Part shown: in pieces, positions 8,056-17,167 of the stretch
Layout: each line of letters starts with the position of its first letter
How positions within the stretch are numbered: the stretch's first letter is position 1
Assembly (NCBI GenBank): GCA_009838465.1
Contig: VXRN01000037.1
Location: forward strand, 1 to 64,000
From: Dehalococcoidia bacterium
GTDB lineage: Bacteria; Chloroflexota; Dehalococcoidia; Lucifugimonadales; UBA1123
Direction of reading: 5' to 3'
DNA: 64,000 bases
Translations under genes and position numbers: made by a program
The notes under the pieces: model-generated
Told to the model about the DNA's origin: nothing
Databases searched by the model: none
The model's input: only the letters and a program-made list of their open reading frames with translations

Positions 8056-8682
8056 ATGAGCGAATTGCCGCCAGTAGATCTCATGTTTAGCACCGTGGCA
8101 GTGGTTTTTGAACCTACTCCCGATCTTCCTGTATTCCGTATTACTGACGAGGTGTTGACCAATATCCTCCAACATCCGTTGAATATTGGAAACAGTCCAG
8201 GCGGACAGATCGTAATCGGCAGCCCCCGAGATAACATAGAAATACAACTTGCGCCCAATAAAATCGATGTTCGCAATGTGAGTGGTGATAATGTAACTGG
8301 GGAAGAGTCTATCCCGCACATTCTCCATGGTTTCCTACAGATCTTAGACAATCCTGCTTTAGTATCGTATGGCATTAACTTTGTCGTAGAACTACCTGTT
8401 GCAGCACCTGCACACTGGATAGCTAATCAACTGGCGCATCCCCAAATGCAAGAATATTTCGGCGATAACCTGGCGAGCAATCGAATGCATCTCCAATTTC
8501 AAGATGGTCAGAAAGACGTCACTCTGCAAATTGGTGTTAGAGGCGACGGCCACATTAACATGAACTACAATGCATCTGAGAACATCTCCGTTTTACCCAG
8601 CCAGGAAGAACTGAAACGCGGGCTTACAGAGCAATATCAACATCTCGACCAAGTCATCCATACATTGATGGGAAACAAATAG
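8056..8682 (+). CDS. Hypothetical protein, first gene of an A+T-rich three-gene cassette
   Basis: 208 residues, start ATG 8056 with GGAG eight bases upstream. No domain recognised. It is a soluble mixed alpha/beta protein without signal peptide or membrane helix (VAVVFEPTPDLPVFRITDEV near the start, LQFQDGQKDVTLQIGVRGDG near residue 155). The stop is one base from the next start, so it is co-transcribed with the 8684 gene. The cassette is richer in A+T than its flanks and lies between an IS256 fragment and an IS5-type element, suggesting acquisition by transfer. Confidence 0.7.
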   Translation: MSELPPVDLMFSTVAVVFEPTPDLPVFRITDEVLTNILQHPLNIGNSPGGQIVIGSPRDNIEIQLAPNKIDVRNVSGDNVTGEESIPHILHGFLQILDNPALVSYGINFVVELPVAAPAHWIANQLAHPQMQEYFGDNLASNRMHLQFQDGQKDVTLQIGVRGDGHINMNYNASENISVLPSQEELKRGLTEQYQHLDQVIHTLMGNK

Positions 8683-8683
8683 C

Positions 8684-9622
8684 ATGACTTCCAATATGAC
8701 TAAGTCAGCAGATCTGCGGTCATCCCGTTTATCCAGTAAGAGGGATCCCGGAGAAGATGCCCGCGTCTTCTTCTGTCACATAGAGGACGATGACCAGAAT
8801 AGAGAAGATACTTTCTCGAAGTTAGGCCTTCAGCATTTTGGGACCGACGTAGACGCTGCTGTACAAATCAACAATCAACGACTGAACAGAGCCGGGTGGT
8901 CTGCAGTTTTCTCGAAGGGTACCTGTAAATACCCAGCATGGTCGCGCAAGACCACTGCCATATCGACCGGGGCCAATGAAGTATTCGGTCCTACAGACTC
9001 ATCAACACCCTACTTTGACACTGAGTCAGTTGGCTTAGAGGACTTCGGAATAGGCATCTGTAGCCCAGGTATGATGTTTGATGCAGGGCTGGAAACTGCA
9101 ATATCAGTTGCAGCATCCATGAGCCATGAACCTTCGCCTTCGAACTATATTATCGCACCCACAGGCTGGATTCGGGCAGATAGCATCGAGACCTTAATAG
9201 ATGTATCCTCCCACTCCACGCCGCCAAAGTCTGTCCTCAGTGAGCTTAAAGAAAGCCATCCTAGCTTTGCTAACCGAATCGAACATTTGCAGACCCTAGA
9301 ATCAGATTGGGATGGGTATGATAGTGCACCAATTACAGACAAAGCCGCTGAAAAAACAGCCATAATACTGAAAATTGTCAAACGTATTAGCGAGAACCTA
9401 GAAGATCCTTTTATCGCTCCTTTACCAAGCGGCGGACTTCAGATTGAATGGGAGGTTGATTCAGGAAACGAATGCCTATTGGTTATTCCTCCTAATGGCA
9501 TAAACGTCGAATACCTCTTGGAGACTCCCACAATATCGGGAGATGACTTCGACGCTAGTGAAGGCTATCTCACATTCAGGAATAGTGGGTTCCGTAATCT
9601 ATTGAACCAGCTTACAGCATGA
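8684..9622 (+). CDS. Hypothetical protein with a WDGY ... GGLQIEW motif
   Basis: 312 residues. The C-terminal half holds LQTLESDWDGYDSAPI, then PFIAPLPSGGLQIEWEV and LLVIPPNGINVEYLL. This WDGYxAxPI ... PxPxGGIQLEW pattern recurs in uncharacterised bacterial proteins, often at the end of small accessory operons; I know no function for it. The N-terminal half is unrecognised. The start is one base after the preceding stop, with GGGAAA upstream. Translational coupling in the cassette is likely. Confidence 0.7.
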   Translation: MTSNMTKSADLRSSRLSSKRDPGEDARVFFCHIEDDDQNREDTFSKLGLQHFGTDVDAAVQINNQRLNRAGWSAVFSKGTCKYPAWSRKTTAISTGANEVFGPTDSSTPYFDTESVGLEDFGIGICSPGMMFDAGLETAISVAASMSHEPSPSNYIIAPTGWIRADSIETLIDVSSHSTPPKSVLSELKESHPSFANRIEHLQTLESDWDGYDSAPITDKAAEKTAIILKIVKRISENLEDPFIAPLPSGGLQIEWEVDSGNECLLVIPPNGINVEYLLETPTISGDDFDASEGYLTFRNSGFRNLLNQLTA

Positions 9623-9631
9623 GCTTAAACA

Positions 9632-10096
9632 TTGACAGTAACCGGTAAAGACCCCAATAACGGTTTTCCTCGATCACTTACACCAGACGATACGTTCTAC
9701 AGGGCTATTCATCCCTCATTCTTGAAGAAAAGAAACGGAACCATCAGCTCTGGAGCCTTCTCCAAGTCCACCATAGACAACCGTATGTCCATGGACTGGT
9801 CAGAGAAGTCAACAATTCAGGAATCATATGATCGTATGGCGGGAAAATGGAACGACTGCCGAGGTCTTGCGTCGGTGACAGCGCAATTATGCTGGGAGAA
9901 TAGCCAAGTCATCTTTTTCGACCCTATCGAAAACGACCCTAGCCAAGCTGATAACCCGTCACATTCCCAGATGGCTAACGCGACAGAACCACCAGCAATG
10001 AGCGAGAAACGGCTCAAGAAGCGGTTGGCTCGCGGCGCGAAACTTTTAGTGGATTATGACCAGGTGCCACCACCTACTTCGGACCCCACAGAATAA
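9632..10096 (+). CDS. Hypothetical protein, third gene of the cassette
   Basis: 154 residues from TTG 9632, the first possible start after an in-frame stop; the next ATG lies about 50 codons in. Residues about 15-55 read TPDDTFYRAIHPSFLKKRNG, then ISSGAFSK ... MSMDW, similar to a loose pattern in uncharacterised proteins (LYRRIHPxW ... SSxAFxxxxMSVD). The C-terminal 40 residues are basic then proline-rich and probably disordered. The gene follows the WDGY protein by nine bases. Function unknown; a toxin or immunity role would be speculation. Confidence 0.6.
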   Translation: MTVTGKDPNNGFPRSLTPDDTFYRAIHPSFLKKRNGTISSGAFSKSTIDNRMSMDWSEKSTIQESYDRMAGKWNDCRGLASVTAQLCWENSQVIFFDPIENDPSQADNPSHSQMANATEPPAMSEKRLKKRLARGAKLLVDYDQVPPPTSDPTE

Positions 10097-10109
10097 CTCA
10101 CCACCCTAG

Positions 10110-11304
10110 CAGGCTGCTGAAAAATGCTGCGTAGGCGGTTTCCACTGGGTCGCTGGAGTAAAATAGCTCCATCAGCGACAACAGAGGAGATCGTCGATGA
10201 GAGGCAAACACAACCCACAGTCAACGATGCTCGCCTTCGTCAACCTCGACGAACGAGTCCCACCTGACCACCCACTGAGGATCATCAAGCAAGTCGCTGA
10301 CGATGTACTCTCCCGCATGTCGGACGACTTCGACAAGATGTACTCGAGGATCGGGAGGGCCTCAGTTCCACCCGAGCGACTGCTGAAGTCCCTGCTTCTT
10401 ATCTCCCTGTACTCGATACGCAGCGAGAGAGCCTTCTGCCAGGAACTGGACTACAATCTGCTCTACCGCTGGTTTCTGGACATGGACCTTATGGAGCCGA
10501 GCTTCGATGCGACCGTGTTCACCAAGAACAGAAGGAGACTCCTCAGACACAAGGTGGGAAGGACTCTGTTCGAGGAGGTGGCATACGAGGCAGACAGACG
10601 CGGGCTGATGTCGGACGAACACTTCAGCGTGGACGGAACGCTGATAGAAGCCGCAGCATCCATCAAGAGCTTCAGAAGACGGGATGACGACGATGACACG
10701 AATGGAGCCGTTCAGACCGAGGACTTTCGTGGTGAGAAGCTGAGCAACGAGACACACCAGAGCACGACCGATCCTGAGGCGAGACTGATGAGGAAGGGCA
10801 AGGGTAAGGAGGCCAAGCTGGTGTTCATGGCCCATGCGCTGATGGACAACAGGCACGGTCTGGTTAGCGACTTCCGACTGACCGAGGCCAACGGTATGGC
10901 TGAGAGGGACGCGGCGCTGGACATGCTGATCCAGATACCCGGGAGCCGTCGTCTGACAATTGGTGCGGACAGGGGCTACGACAGCAGGGACTTCGTTGCC
11001 GAGTGCAGGGACCTGAACGTCACGCCCCACGTGGCGCAGAAGAAGAGGTGGTCTGCGATAGACGGTCGTACCACCTGGCACGAGAGCTACAGGGCGAGTC
11101 AGAAGGTACGAAAGCGCGTCGAATCTATCTTCGGGTGGATGAAGACGGTGGGAGGCTTTCGGCGGAGTCGGTATCGAGGAGTGGAGAGAACCGGGCTGTA
11201 TGGAGAGTTGGTGGCTAACGCGTACAACCTGGTGAGGATGTCGAGGTTGATAGCCGAGGAGGAGGCCAAGGCCCCTGTCGTTGCGTAGCCTGTCGTGGGC
11301 TACG
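10110..11304 (+). mobile_element. IS5-superfamily insertion sequence (right end not defined)
   Basis: The transposase gene is preceded by CAGGCTGCTGAAAAATG at about 10110, typical of a left terminal repeat for this group. I could not find its inverted copy to the right, so the right boundary is uncertain; a 7-bp stem CGTAGCC/GGCTACG at 11284-11304 overlaps the end of the gene. A similar CTGCTGAAAAA string occurs on the minus strand at about 20330. Confidence 0.5.
10197..11288 (+). CDS. IS5-family DDE transposase, apparently intact
   Basis: 363 residues. The N-terminal DUF772-type region (DERVPPDHPLRIIKQVADD ... RAFCQELDYNLLYRWFL) is followed by a DDE domain: FSVDGTLIEA (first Asp, about 146), GADRGYDS (second Asp, about 258) and RVESIFGWMK (Glu, about 308). 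All three catalytic residues and the full length are present, so the copy may be active. GAGGAGA lies upstream of ATG 10197. Confidence 0.9.
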   Translation: MRGKHNPQSTMLAFVNLDERVPPDHPLRIIKQVADDVLSRMSDDFDKMYSRIGRASVPPERLLKSLLLISLYSIRSERAFCQELDYNLLYRWFLDMDLMEPSFDATVFTKNRRRLLRHKVGRTLFEEVAYEADRRGLMSDEHFSVDGTLIEAAASIKSFRRRDDDDDTNGAVQTEDFRGEKLSNETHQSTTDPEARLMRKGKGKEAKLVFMAHALMDNRHGLVSDFRLTEANGMAERDAALDMLIQIPGSRRLTIGADRGYDSRDFVAECRDLNVTPHVAQKKRWSAIDGRTTWHESYRASQKVRKRVESIFGWMKTVGGFRRSRYRGVERTGLYGELVANAYNLVRMSRLIAEEEAKAPVVA

Positions 11305-11579
11305 TGCGTCTGTCAGACCCACTTGAGGGCGGTTACGACGGGATTGGCGACCACCGGCGGCGAAAATCAGTCGGAATGCGGGGCCTCAGGCGGCAAGTAC
11401 ATCTACTACGCTGACCTCAAACCCATTCTTCCGCACCCTGCTAAGGCACTCATATGCCCGGCTATTCGGACTCCTGCATAGTTCTGTCCACTTCGTTGGG
11501 GTTGAGGCGGACCTCTCCTGTTCATAACATGACTGCAGGGCCGCAACTCTGGCCGACAATACAGACACAGGAGGCAAAA

Positions 11580-11765
11580 GTGAGTAGACAAAGTGATATG
11601 GATAACCACGCCAACCAGCTCAATCCCAACAACGACGCCTACTGGGAATCCCGAGGCTACGACGAACGCCCGGACGACTGGGAGGACCACTCGGACGAAG
11701 AAGGCAGATCGCCTAGCAACACCCAGTATGAGTCGCCAAACACGGAGAGGAACGCGAAGAAATAA
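11580..11765 (+). CDS. Small hydrophilic protein with NQLNPNNDAYWESRGYDE motif
   Basis: GTG 11580 follows a very strong AGGAGGC at four-base spacing and gives a 61-residue acidic protein. The central NQLNPNNDAYWESRGYDE followed by RPDDWED resembles short conserved hypothetical proteins seen in many bacteria (NPNNxxYxxSRG). It is probably a peptide-sized, largely disordered protein. It lies 63 bases upstream of the HTH-TPR gene with a hairpin between. An in-frame upstream extension to 11454 lacks any ribosome binding site. Confidence 0.65.
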   Translation: MSRQSDMDNHANQLNPNNDAYWESRGYDERPDDWEDHSDEEGRSPSNTQYESPNTERNAKK

Positions 11766-11770
11766 CCTAT

Positions 11771-11806
11771 CTTGCACCCGCCCAGTTGCGGCCCAGCGGG
11801 TGCAAG
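11771..11806 (+). terminator. Perfect 11-bp hairpin between the small gene and the HTH-TPR gene
   Basis: CTTGCACCCGC pairs exactly with GCGGGTGCAAG around a 14-base loop, six bases after the stop of the small gene. No T-run follows, so it may attenuate rather than terminate, giving more small protein than HTH-TPR protein. Confidence 0.5.
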
Positions 11807-11828
11807 AACACTCCATGAGTTATGACCA

Positions 11829-13559
11829 ATGCACACTGAAGATACAGACCTCGGCTCACTCCCAATTGCCAATAGTGCAGAGATCATAGGAGCCATCGTT
11901 GACGCCCTGCGCCTTGACGATGATGTACTGACCTCACGAACAGCCAAGCGGTTCTTCCAGGGCCGCTCGATAAACGAACACAATGAAGCCGAGATTTTCC
12001 TAGCTCTTGGCGAATCCCTTGTAGAACGAGGACTTGTTCCCGTGCCACCAGTCTTCGAGCAGTGCGATGTGTCAACTGGAGCGATCATCGGTGTCTCGAT
12101 CGCGCGTGCAGGAGCCCGTTGGGACAGGGCTGTATCAAGGATTCAGGGTCGATCCACAACCACCGTGGAGCGCACCGCCACGATCGACCGCCTGCTCCGG
12201 TTCGTGGTGATCGACCTGGCAGTGCGAATCTTTGCGATACTCAGGCTGAGCAGCCTGGAACCGAGTCGTCCTGGGACACCCCTGTGGGCGATGGAGAACG
12301 GAGGCGGTAGACTACTTCGGAAGCTGGCTGCTAGGGCCGGGCTCACGCGCTATGACCTGGCTATGAGACTAGGGACGTCCACCCCGTCGTCTGTAGACAA
12401 CTGGCTCGACGGCAAGGTCCGACCGACAAATGACAGCGTCGCTGCCCTTTCAGGGGTCCTTGCCGACCAAATCGAGAACGCAACACCCGGGGAGCTGACA
12501 CTGGAGATCCAGCGCCAGTTCATCTTCGCGGGTCTCGCCAATCTCATAGAGCCGTGGATAGGCAGGCAGAAAGTAATCGACCTGAGCACTGCCCTTGTCA
12601 GACTCGTGTGGCTGATGACCGAAGACGTCCGCCGAATGAACCGGCCACCGCTTGAAGAAGCCATGGGGCTGGAGTTCGACTTTGTCCGGCTTGGAACACT
12701 CGATCCGGAAGCCGGAACGCTACTGGAGAATTTGGCGACGGTAGAACCTGACGAAAGCTGGAGGCAGGACCTGTTGGCCGCGACCCTTGACTGGGGCATA
12801 CTCTTCGAGGGCCTTGTCGCGCAAGTCAACCCGACCCGGACCTCCGCGGGCTTGGCGCAGGAAATCGAGGATGTGAAGTCCGCCGGAAATGAACAGACCG
12901 GTCTCGCGGAACTGCCCGCTGTCGACGACCCGGCTCGTGAGGCAATCAGCCAGCTAGCGGACGAAGGTTCTGAAGCTCTGCGGTACCTTGCCTTGGGAAA
13001 GATTCCTTCCCAGTCCAGTCTCATGAAGAGCGGGATTGAGCGTCGGCGCGCAATAGCCCGCTACTTTCCCCAAAGTCCTCTGGCCCACTCCGAGCTGGGC
13101 TCCTTCTTGGGGATGGCAGGAAAGCACCTCGGACGAAGGGATCTGATTGATGAGGGAATTACCGAGTGTGCCATTGCCTCTGGACTACTGCCGGGTTGGG
13201 ACCTGCCGGCCGTAGAGCAGGGAATCATTCTTGCGAACTTCGGCGCCTTCGAGGAGGCCCTCGAGCGCCTAGAACGTGTCAAAGAGGCCTTGCCCTATGA
13301 AACTGCGCACTTCCGCTTCGCGAAGGGGTACGTTCTCATGGAGTTGACTCGATATCCCGAGGCCCTGGAGCTCATGGAACGGGTGCTGGAAGATAGACCA
13401 GACTACGCCAAGGCAGCCTTACATGCTGCCCACTGTGCCTTCATGCTGGGGGATAATTGGGTTGGTCAGCGTCATGCGAAGAGGGCAAGAGGATTGGGCG
13501 AACCTGATGAGTTTACCGCATGGAAGGCCGGACGGTACTCTCGCCGCAAGTCAAGGTGA
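11829..13559 (+). CDS. Helix-turn-helix and TPR-repeat protein of unknown function
   Basis: 576 residues. Residues about 155-210 form an XRE-like helix-turn-helix (LRKLAARAGLTRYDLAMRLG, SVDNWLDGKVRPTNDSVAAL). Residues about 395-570 contain TPR-like helical hairpins (ALERLERVKEALP, YPEALELMERVLEDRPDYAK, AALHAAHCAFMLGD). The N-terminus holds a stretch of hydrophobic helices but no clear signal peptide. Such XRE-TPR architectures often sense a peptide or partner and control transcription. The small acidic protein just upstream could be its ligand or partner; this is inference. No strong Shine-Dalgarno precedes ATG 11829. Confidence 0.7.
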   Translation: MHTEDTDLGSLPIANSAEIIGAIVDALRLDDDVLTSRTAKRFFQGRSINEHNEAEIFLALGESLVERGLVPVPPVFEQCDVSTGAIIGVSIARAGARWDRAVSRIQGRSTTTVERTATIDRLLRFVVIDLAVRIFAILRLSSLEPSRPGTPLWAMENGGGRLLRKLAARAGLTRYDLAMRLGTSTPSSVDNWLDGKVRPTNDSVAALSGVLADQIENATPGELTLEIQRQFIFAGLANLIEPWIGRQKVIDLSTALVRLVWLMTEDVRRMNRPPLEEAMGLEFDFVRLGTLDPEAGTLLENLATVEPDESWRQDLLAATLDWGILFEGLVAQVNPTRTSAGLAQEIEDVKSAGNEQTGLAELPAVDDPAREAISQLADEGSEALRYLALGKIPSQSSLMKSGIERRRAIARYFPQSPLAHSELGSFLGMAGKHLGRRDLIDEGITECAIASGLLPGWDLPAVEQGIILANFGAFEEALERLERVKEALPYETAHFRFAKGYVLMELTRYPEALELMERVLEDRPDYAKAALHAAHCAFMLGDNWVGQRHAKRARGLGEPDEFTAWKAGRYSRRKSR

Positions 13560-13898
13560 TTTCCCACAGAGTCGGAAACGATGAATATAGAAACGAGATT
13601 GATCGCCCTGCTGGCGGATGGTGCAAATTGACTATGTGAACCCTGGCTGGTGCGGTCGTCGATACTGACGACGCTCATCCAACCCAAGCTGGTGCCGGAT
13701 CCGGCCGGGAACTTGCTTCGATCCCTTGAGATGGTGGCATCAGGACCGGGGCAAGCCTGAGAATCACGGAGTCATAGCATGCGCGGTAATGGTTGACAGT
13801 TATTTCCGGGCGTTGTTAGCCTTGTTCTTAGGCGGCACCGACCGGGTATCGGGTTTTCGGACTACCTAGATTCACTAAGTCCTGATTCGGAGGGCAAT
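13560..13898. other. Spacer without a supported gene
   Basis: No gene seen. One frame near 13640-13750 reads LVRSSILTTLIQPKLVPDPA, and a similar phrase (TLIFLELVPEPTGSL) appears in a frame near 7515-7560, so both may be fragments of the same vanished gene or repeat. Confidence 0.3.
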
Positions 13899-14132
13899 AT
13901 GGCGAGCAATAGAGGGCGGAACAGGGAAGCGAGTCCCACACAAGCCGAAGGACAGTCCCACGGAAGTCGGGAACGCAGCTATGGGTCAGACTCCACGACA
14001 AGGTCCCGGGATGACGTGCCGAGGTCAAACCAGCCTCCACCAAAGATTCCCGTTGTGCAGGAGATAATCGCCAACCAGGGCCAGAATTCCGGACAGTCTC
14101 AACCATCGTCTAACCAACCCTCCAACGAATAG
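13899..14132 (+). CDS. Small disordered Ser/Gln/Asn-rich protein
   Basis: 77 residues, ATG 13899 with GGAGGG at four-base spacing. The composition is dominated by Ser, Arg, Gln, Asn and Pro (for example RSNQPPPKIPVVQEIIANQG), with a short hydrophobic patch IPVVQEIIA. It lies 15 bases upstream of the DUF6338-like membrane protein and is surely in its operon. This repeats the layout at 11580-13559: a small hydrophilic protein, then a large one. Function unknown. Confidence 0.6.
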   Translation: MASNRGRNREASPTQAEGQSHGSRERSYGSDSTTRSRDDVPRSNQPPPKIPVVQEIIANQGQNSGQSQPSSNQPSNE

Positions 14133-14147
14133 TCCAGAGAACACCCC

Positions 14148-14913
14148 ATGACTCCATCAGCGTTGGACATAGGGGCTATTTTAGTTCTGATTCTTCCCGG
14201 CTTTCTCTCCTATCGGGCGGCTCTTGCCCGACGTGCCGATTCAGCCCGCCGAAGCACTCTCTGGCAGTTGGCTGAGATTCTTGAATACTCGGTTTACGTA
14301 CACCTCCTGGGGGCCGCACTGGTATTTGGGGCATCCGCAATATTGGGCCGCGTGTTCCAAATCCAGTTGCACCTCAGAGAACTCTTCAGTATGAGACCGC
14401 ATGATTTCATCGCGCTGCACTTTGTCGAAGGATCGCTGTTCTTCACACTCTACCCACTCTATGTCGTCATTGCCTCTGTGATATTGGGCGCATATTCGTT
14501 ACCTCATTGGACATCGGCTCGCATCGTCAGGGCGTTCGGCTCTGTGGTGCGGAGAATCAGCTCAATCCCCGGGATGCGCTGGATCCACCCACCCAGCCCA
14601 AACTTCCCGGAAGAATCTATCTGGTATGAAGCCTTCAACATCGCCACGGACGGTTTTACGAGGTCTCGGCCGCTGGTGCTGGTCAAGATGAAGAGAGGCG
14701 ACATCTACTACGGGGCCCTGGCGTCTTACCCCATCCTGCCCGACTCTCAGAGAGCTAAAGACTTCCTCATTGTTGACGCTACCTACGCCCCATCTGGCGG
14801 TGGTAGTTACGACCTGTCGGCAGGGGCTTGGGGGTGGGACAGTTCTACTGAACTCAGCGGATGTGGATAGCATACAGGTCTACTACGAGCCTATCGACGA
14901 TCTCCAACAGTAA
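14148..14913 (+). CDS. DUF6338-like membrane protein with apparent frameshift near the end
   Basis: The N-terminus has a membrane segment (DIGAILVLILPGFLSYRAAL), then LAEILEYSVYVHLLGAALVF and a third hydrophobic stretch at about residue 105-125; the C-terminal part is soluble (RPLVLVKMKRGDIYYGALA). This order (membrane anchor with PGF, then a beta-rich tail starting with VLVxLKxGxxYxG) fits DUF6338-type proteins. In frame it ends at TGA 14870. Removing one G near 14820 gives TVLLNSADVDSIQVYYEP and a stop at 14911-14913, which fits the family better. Coordinates given are for the corrected frame. Often seen in accessory islands; function unknown. Confidence 0.6.
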
Positions 14914-15510
14914 CCCTCTGCTGAACACCGCCAAAGTCGCACTACTCTTTCACTCCTTCGGGAGCCTTGCGGCGGTCCCATGAGGTCGCGGCGGTCACCG
15001 CCACCTCGGTCTCTTCCAGGAGGCCGAGCCAAGCCGTGAAGTGCGCGACCCCCAGCGGCGGATACCGACGCTGGAATGCCCGGGAGTCACCTTCCGAACA
15101 CCGCACACCAACGAACGCAAATGGACGCTCTTTGGGCCGCTGTGGAGGCTAGTTTTGCCCTCCAGACTACGAAAACCGACGGTTTCGGGGGATTCGCCGA
15201 CCCTGTACAGAAACTGGATTTCACACAGAAAGGCGGGATTCCTCACAACAAAGTAGCTGTGGTGCAAGACGGCGGCGCTCGAAAGTTCCACGTCATGGCG
15301 TGGCAACAGGACTACTCGCTGGACGAGGAACTATGGCGCGGCGCGGTTTAACTGGCATATCAGCGAATCGCATAGTTCCGCCCCCAGAGAGCAAAAGCGT
15401 CTGTCCTAGCGCCGGTTGCGTCCGAGAATGAGGGAGACCAAACTATAGAGGAAAGGGAACTGCAGTTGTTATCGTAATCTGGCAATCAATGCTCAAGCGG
15501 AGGAGAGTAC
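14914..15510. other. Spacer with possible gene fragments
   Basis: A plus-strand frame ending at 15351 (from ATG 15121 or 15076) reads QKLDFTQKGGIPHNKVAVVQ and DGGARKFHVMAWQQD, protein-like but without a ribosome binding site; it may be a small gene or the end of a decayed one. A minus-strand frame at about 14968-15060 (WLGLLEETEVAVTAATSWDR) may be another tail. Nothing else is seen. Confidence 0.35.
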
Positions 15511-16998
15511 ATGACCGGAGATACATCCCCTGATGCGAGTTCGCAGTATCCGCTGTTGCTCAAGATTCCAGAGCAGGAAGTCGACCAATGCGACCCGTGG
15601 AGCGATGATGAACTTGGCAGAAAGGAAGTTGCTGCCAAACTCACGAACCTGGTCAAGGTTCAACGCGACCCCTTCGTGATCGGGATCGATGGCTACTGGG
15701 GAACCGGCAAGACCTTCTTCTTGAAACGCTGGCAGGCGGAGTTGGGTGGAAACTTCCGGGCCATCTATTTCAACGCCTGGGAGGACGACATACACGACGA
15801 CCCGCTCCTCGCGATAATCGGCCAGCTGTCCGAGCACTTCTATAGAGAGGATAAGTTCAAGGACAAAGTTCAGAGCCTCTTCCAGGCCGCTATACCGCTC
15901 GTCCGGAAGAACGTGACGAACATTGCCACCGGACTCCTAGAAAAGCACGTCGGTGTCTCAGGCCTCGTGCTTGACGTCGAAAAGGAAGAGGTTACGGATT
16001 TTCTTGCAGAGTATCTCAAGAGCAGAGAGACCAGGGACCAGTTGAAGCAACGCCTCGGCGAGCTGTCCGAGGTAGTGCTCGAAGATACCTCTCGCCCTCT
16101 GGTATTCATAATCGACGAACTTGACAGGTGCCGTCCGACCTTCGCCATCGAATTACTTGAAAGGGTCAAGCACATCTTCGACATACCCAACCTAGTGTTT
16201 GTCTTCGGGATCAACCGCGATGAACTGAGCTCGTCTCTCCGGTCCGTTTATGGGGACATCGACGCGGACGTGTACCTGCGTCGGTTCTTCGATATGGAGT
16301 TTGTCCTGCCCGTAGCGCCAGTGGCGAGTTTTTGTAGGTACCTTATGGACCAGTTCGGTCTGAGGGAACACTTTTATCAGCTCCCAAATGTACGGGGCGT
16401 TTCATATGCCAGCGAAATCGACGAGTTCTACGACCGTGTACCTGTGCTCTGGAGCCGCCTACACCTGTCCCTCCGGGACATAAACTACTGCGTCAGATCA
16501 ATAGCCCTCCTGAGCAGGAATCTCGAGCCGAGGGACCACATGTTTCCTCTTCTTCTCGGGCTCCTCGTTGCACTGAAATTGAAGAACCCTCACTTGTACA
16601 CACAACTGGTGAATAGGGAGTGTCGAGCTGCCGACGTCATAGACTACATGCACCACATAATTTCACCCGAGGGCGTGATCTATGCCGAAGAGGATTGGAA
16701 CTTCCGTGATATGCTGGACACGGTCGAGTCAATGCTTTATAGGACTGAGACAGACACGACCACATTCAACCCTCGTGCTCTGCCCGAACTGGAAGTGCTC
16801 CTGACAAGCAAAACCCCCCCTCGGGAGGAACTCCCACCAACTCGGTATCTGTCCAAGTTAACCTTGTCGTCTCACCCCGGTAGAATCGAAGAACTGATCA
16901 CTAGCGTCAGAGGCGGCCCTCAACAGGTAGTACATCCCGATACGATTACTCATCTAGCCCGGCTGATCGACCTGCATACAGAAATCGTAAGACGGTGA
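15511..16998 (+). CDS. KAP-family P-loop NTPase
   Basis: 495 residues. Walker A is GYWGTGKT at 61-68, in the KAP-typical context DPFVIGIDGYWGTGKTFFLK; FNAWEDD follows, and Walker B with the KAP signature is FIIDELDRCRPTFAIELLER at about 195-214, then VFGINRDELSSSLRSVYG. The transmembrane pair inserted in many KAP NTPases is not evident, so this appears cytosolic. KAP NTPases are patchily distributed, plasmid- or island-borne, and several act in phage defence. ATG 15511 has GGAGGAGA at four-base spacing. It stands alone on the strand, with no recognisable effector next to it. Confidence 0.85.
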   Translation: MTGDTSPDASSQYPLLLKIPEQEVDQCDPWSDDELGRKEVAAKLTNLVKVQRDPFVIGIDGYWGTGKTFFLKRWQAELGGNFRAIYFNAWEDDIHDDPLLAIIGQLSEHFYREDKFKDKVQSLFQAAIPLVRKNVTNIATGLLEKHVGVSGLVLDVEKEEVTDFLAEYLKSRETRDQLKQRLGELSEVVLEDTSRPLVFIIDELDRCRPTFAIELLERVKHIFDIPNLVFVFGINRDELSSSLRSVYGDIDADVYLRRFFDMEFVLPVAPVASFCRYLMDQFGLREHFYQLPNVRGVSYASEIDEFYDRVPVLWSRLHLSLRDINYCVRSIALLSRNLEPRDHMFPLLLGLLVALKLKNPHLYTQLVNRECRAADVIDYMHHIISPEGVIYAEEDWNFRDMLDTVESMLYRTETDTTTFNPRALPELEVLLTSKTPPREELPPTRYLSKLTLSSHPGRIEELITSVRGGPQQVVHPDTITHLARLIDLHTEIVRR

Positions 16999-17167
16999 TC
17001 CAATCTTCCCACTAGAGTGCTAGTCCCGCTCGTCCAATCTCAGCCGCCATCTTGGAAACAGACCGGTCTCGTTCGCTGCTAGAAACAAAAGGATTCCGGG
17101 GCTTCGTAGACGATGCGACTCTTCCGGGAGACCGAATTTCCGGCGGCGGCGGCCGCCAGTTGACAGG

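Noticed and set aside
10362-11081. Minus-strand frame opposite the IS5 transposase
   Set aside because: Antisense to an intact transposase with all catalytic residues; composition is that of a shadow frame.
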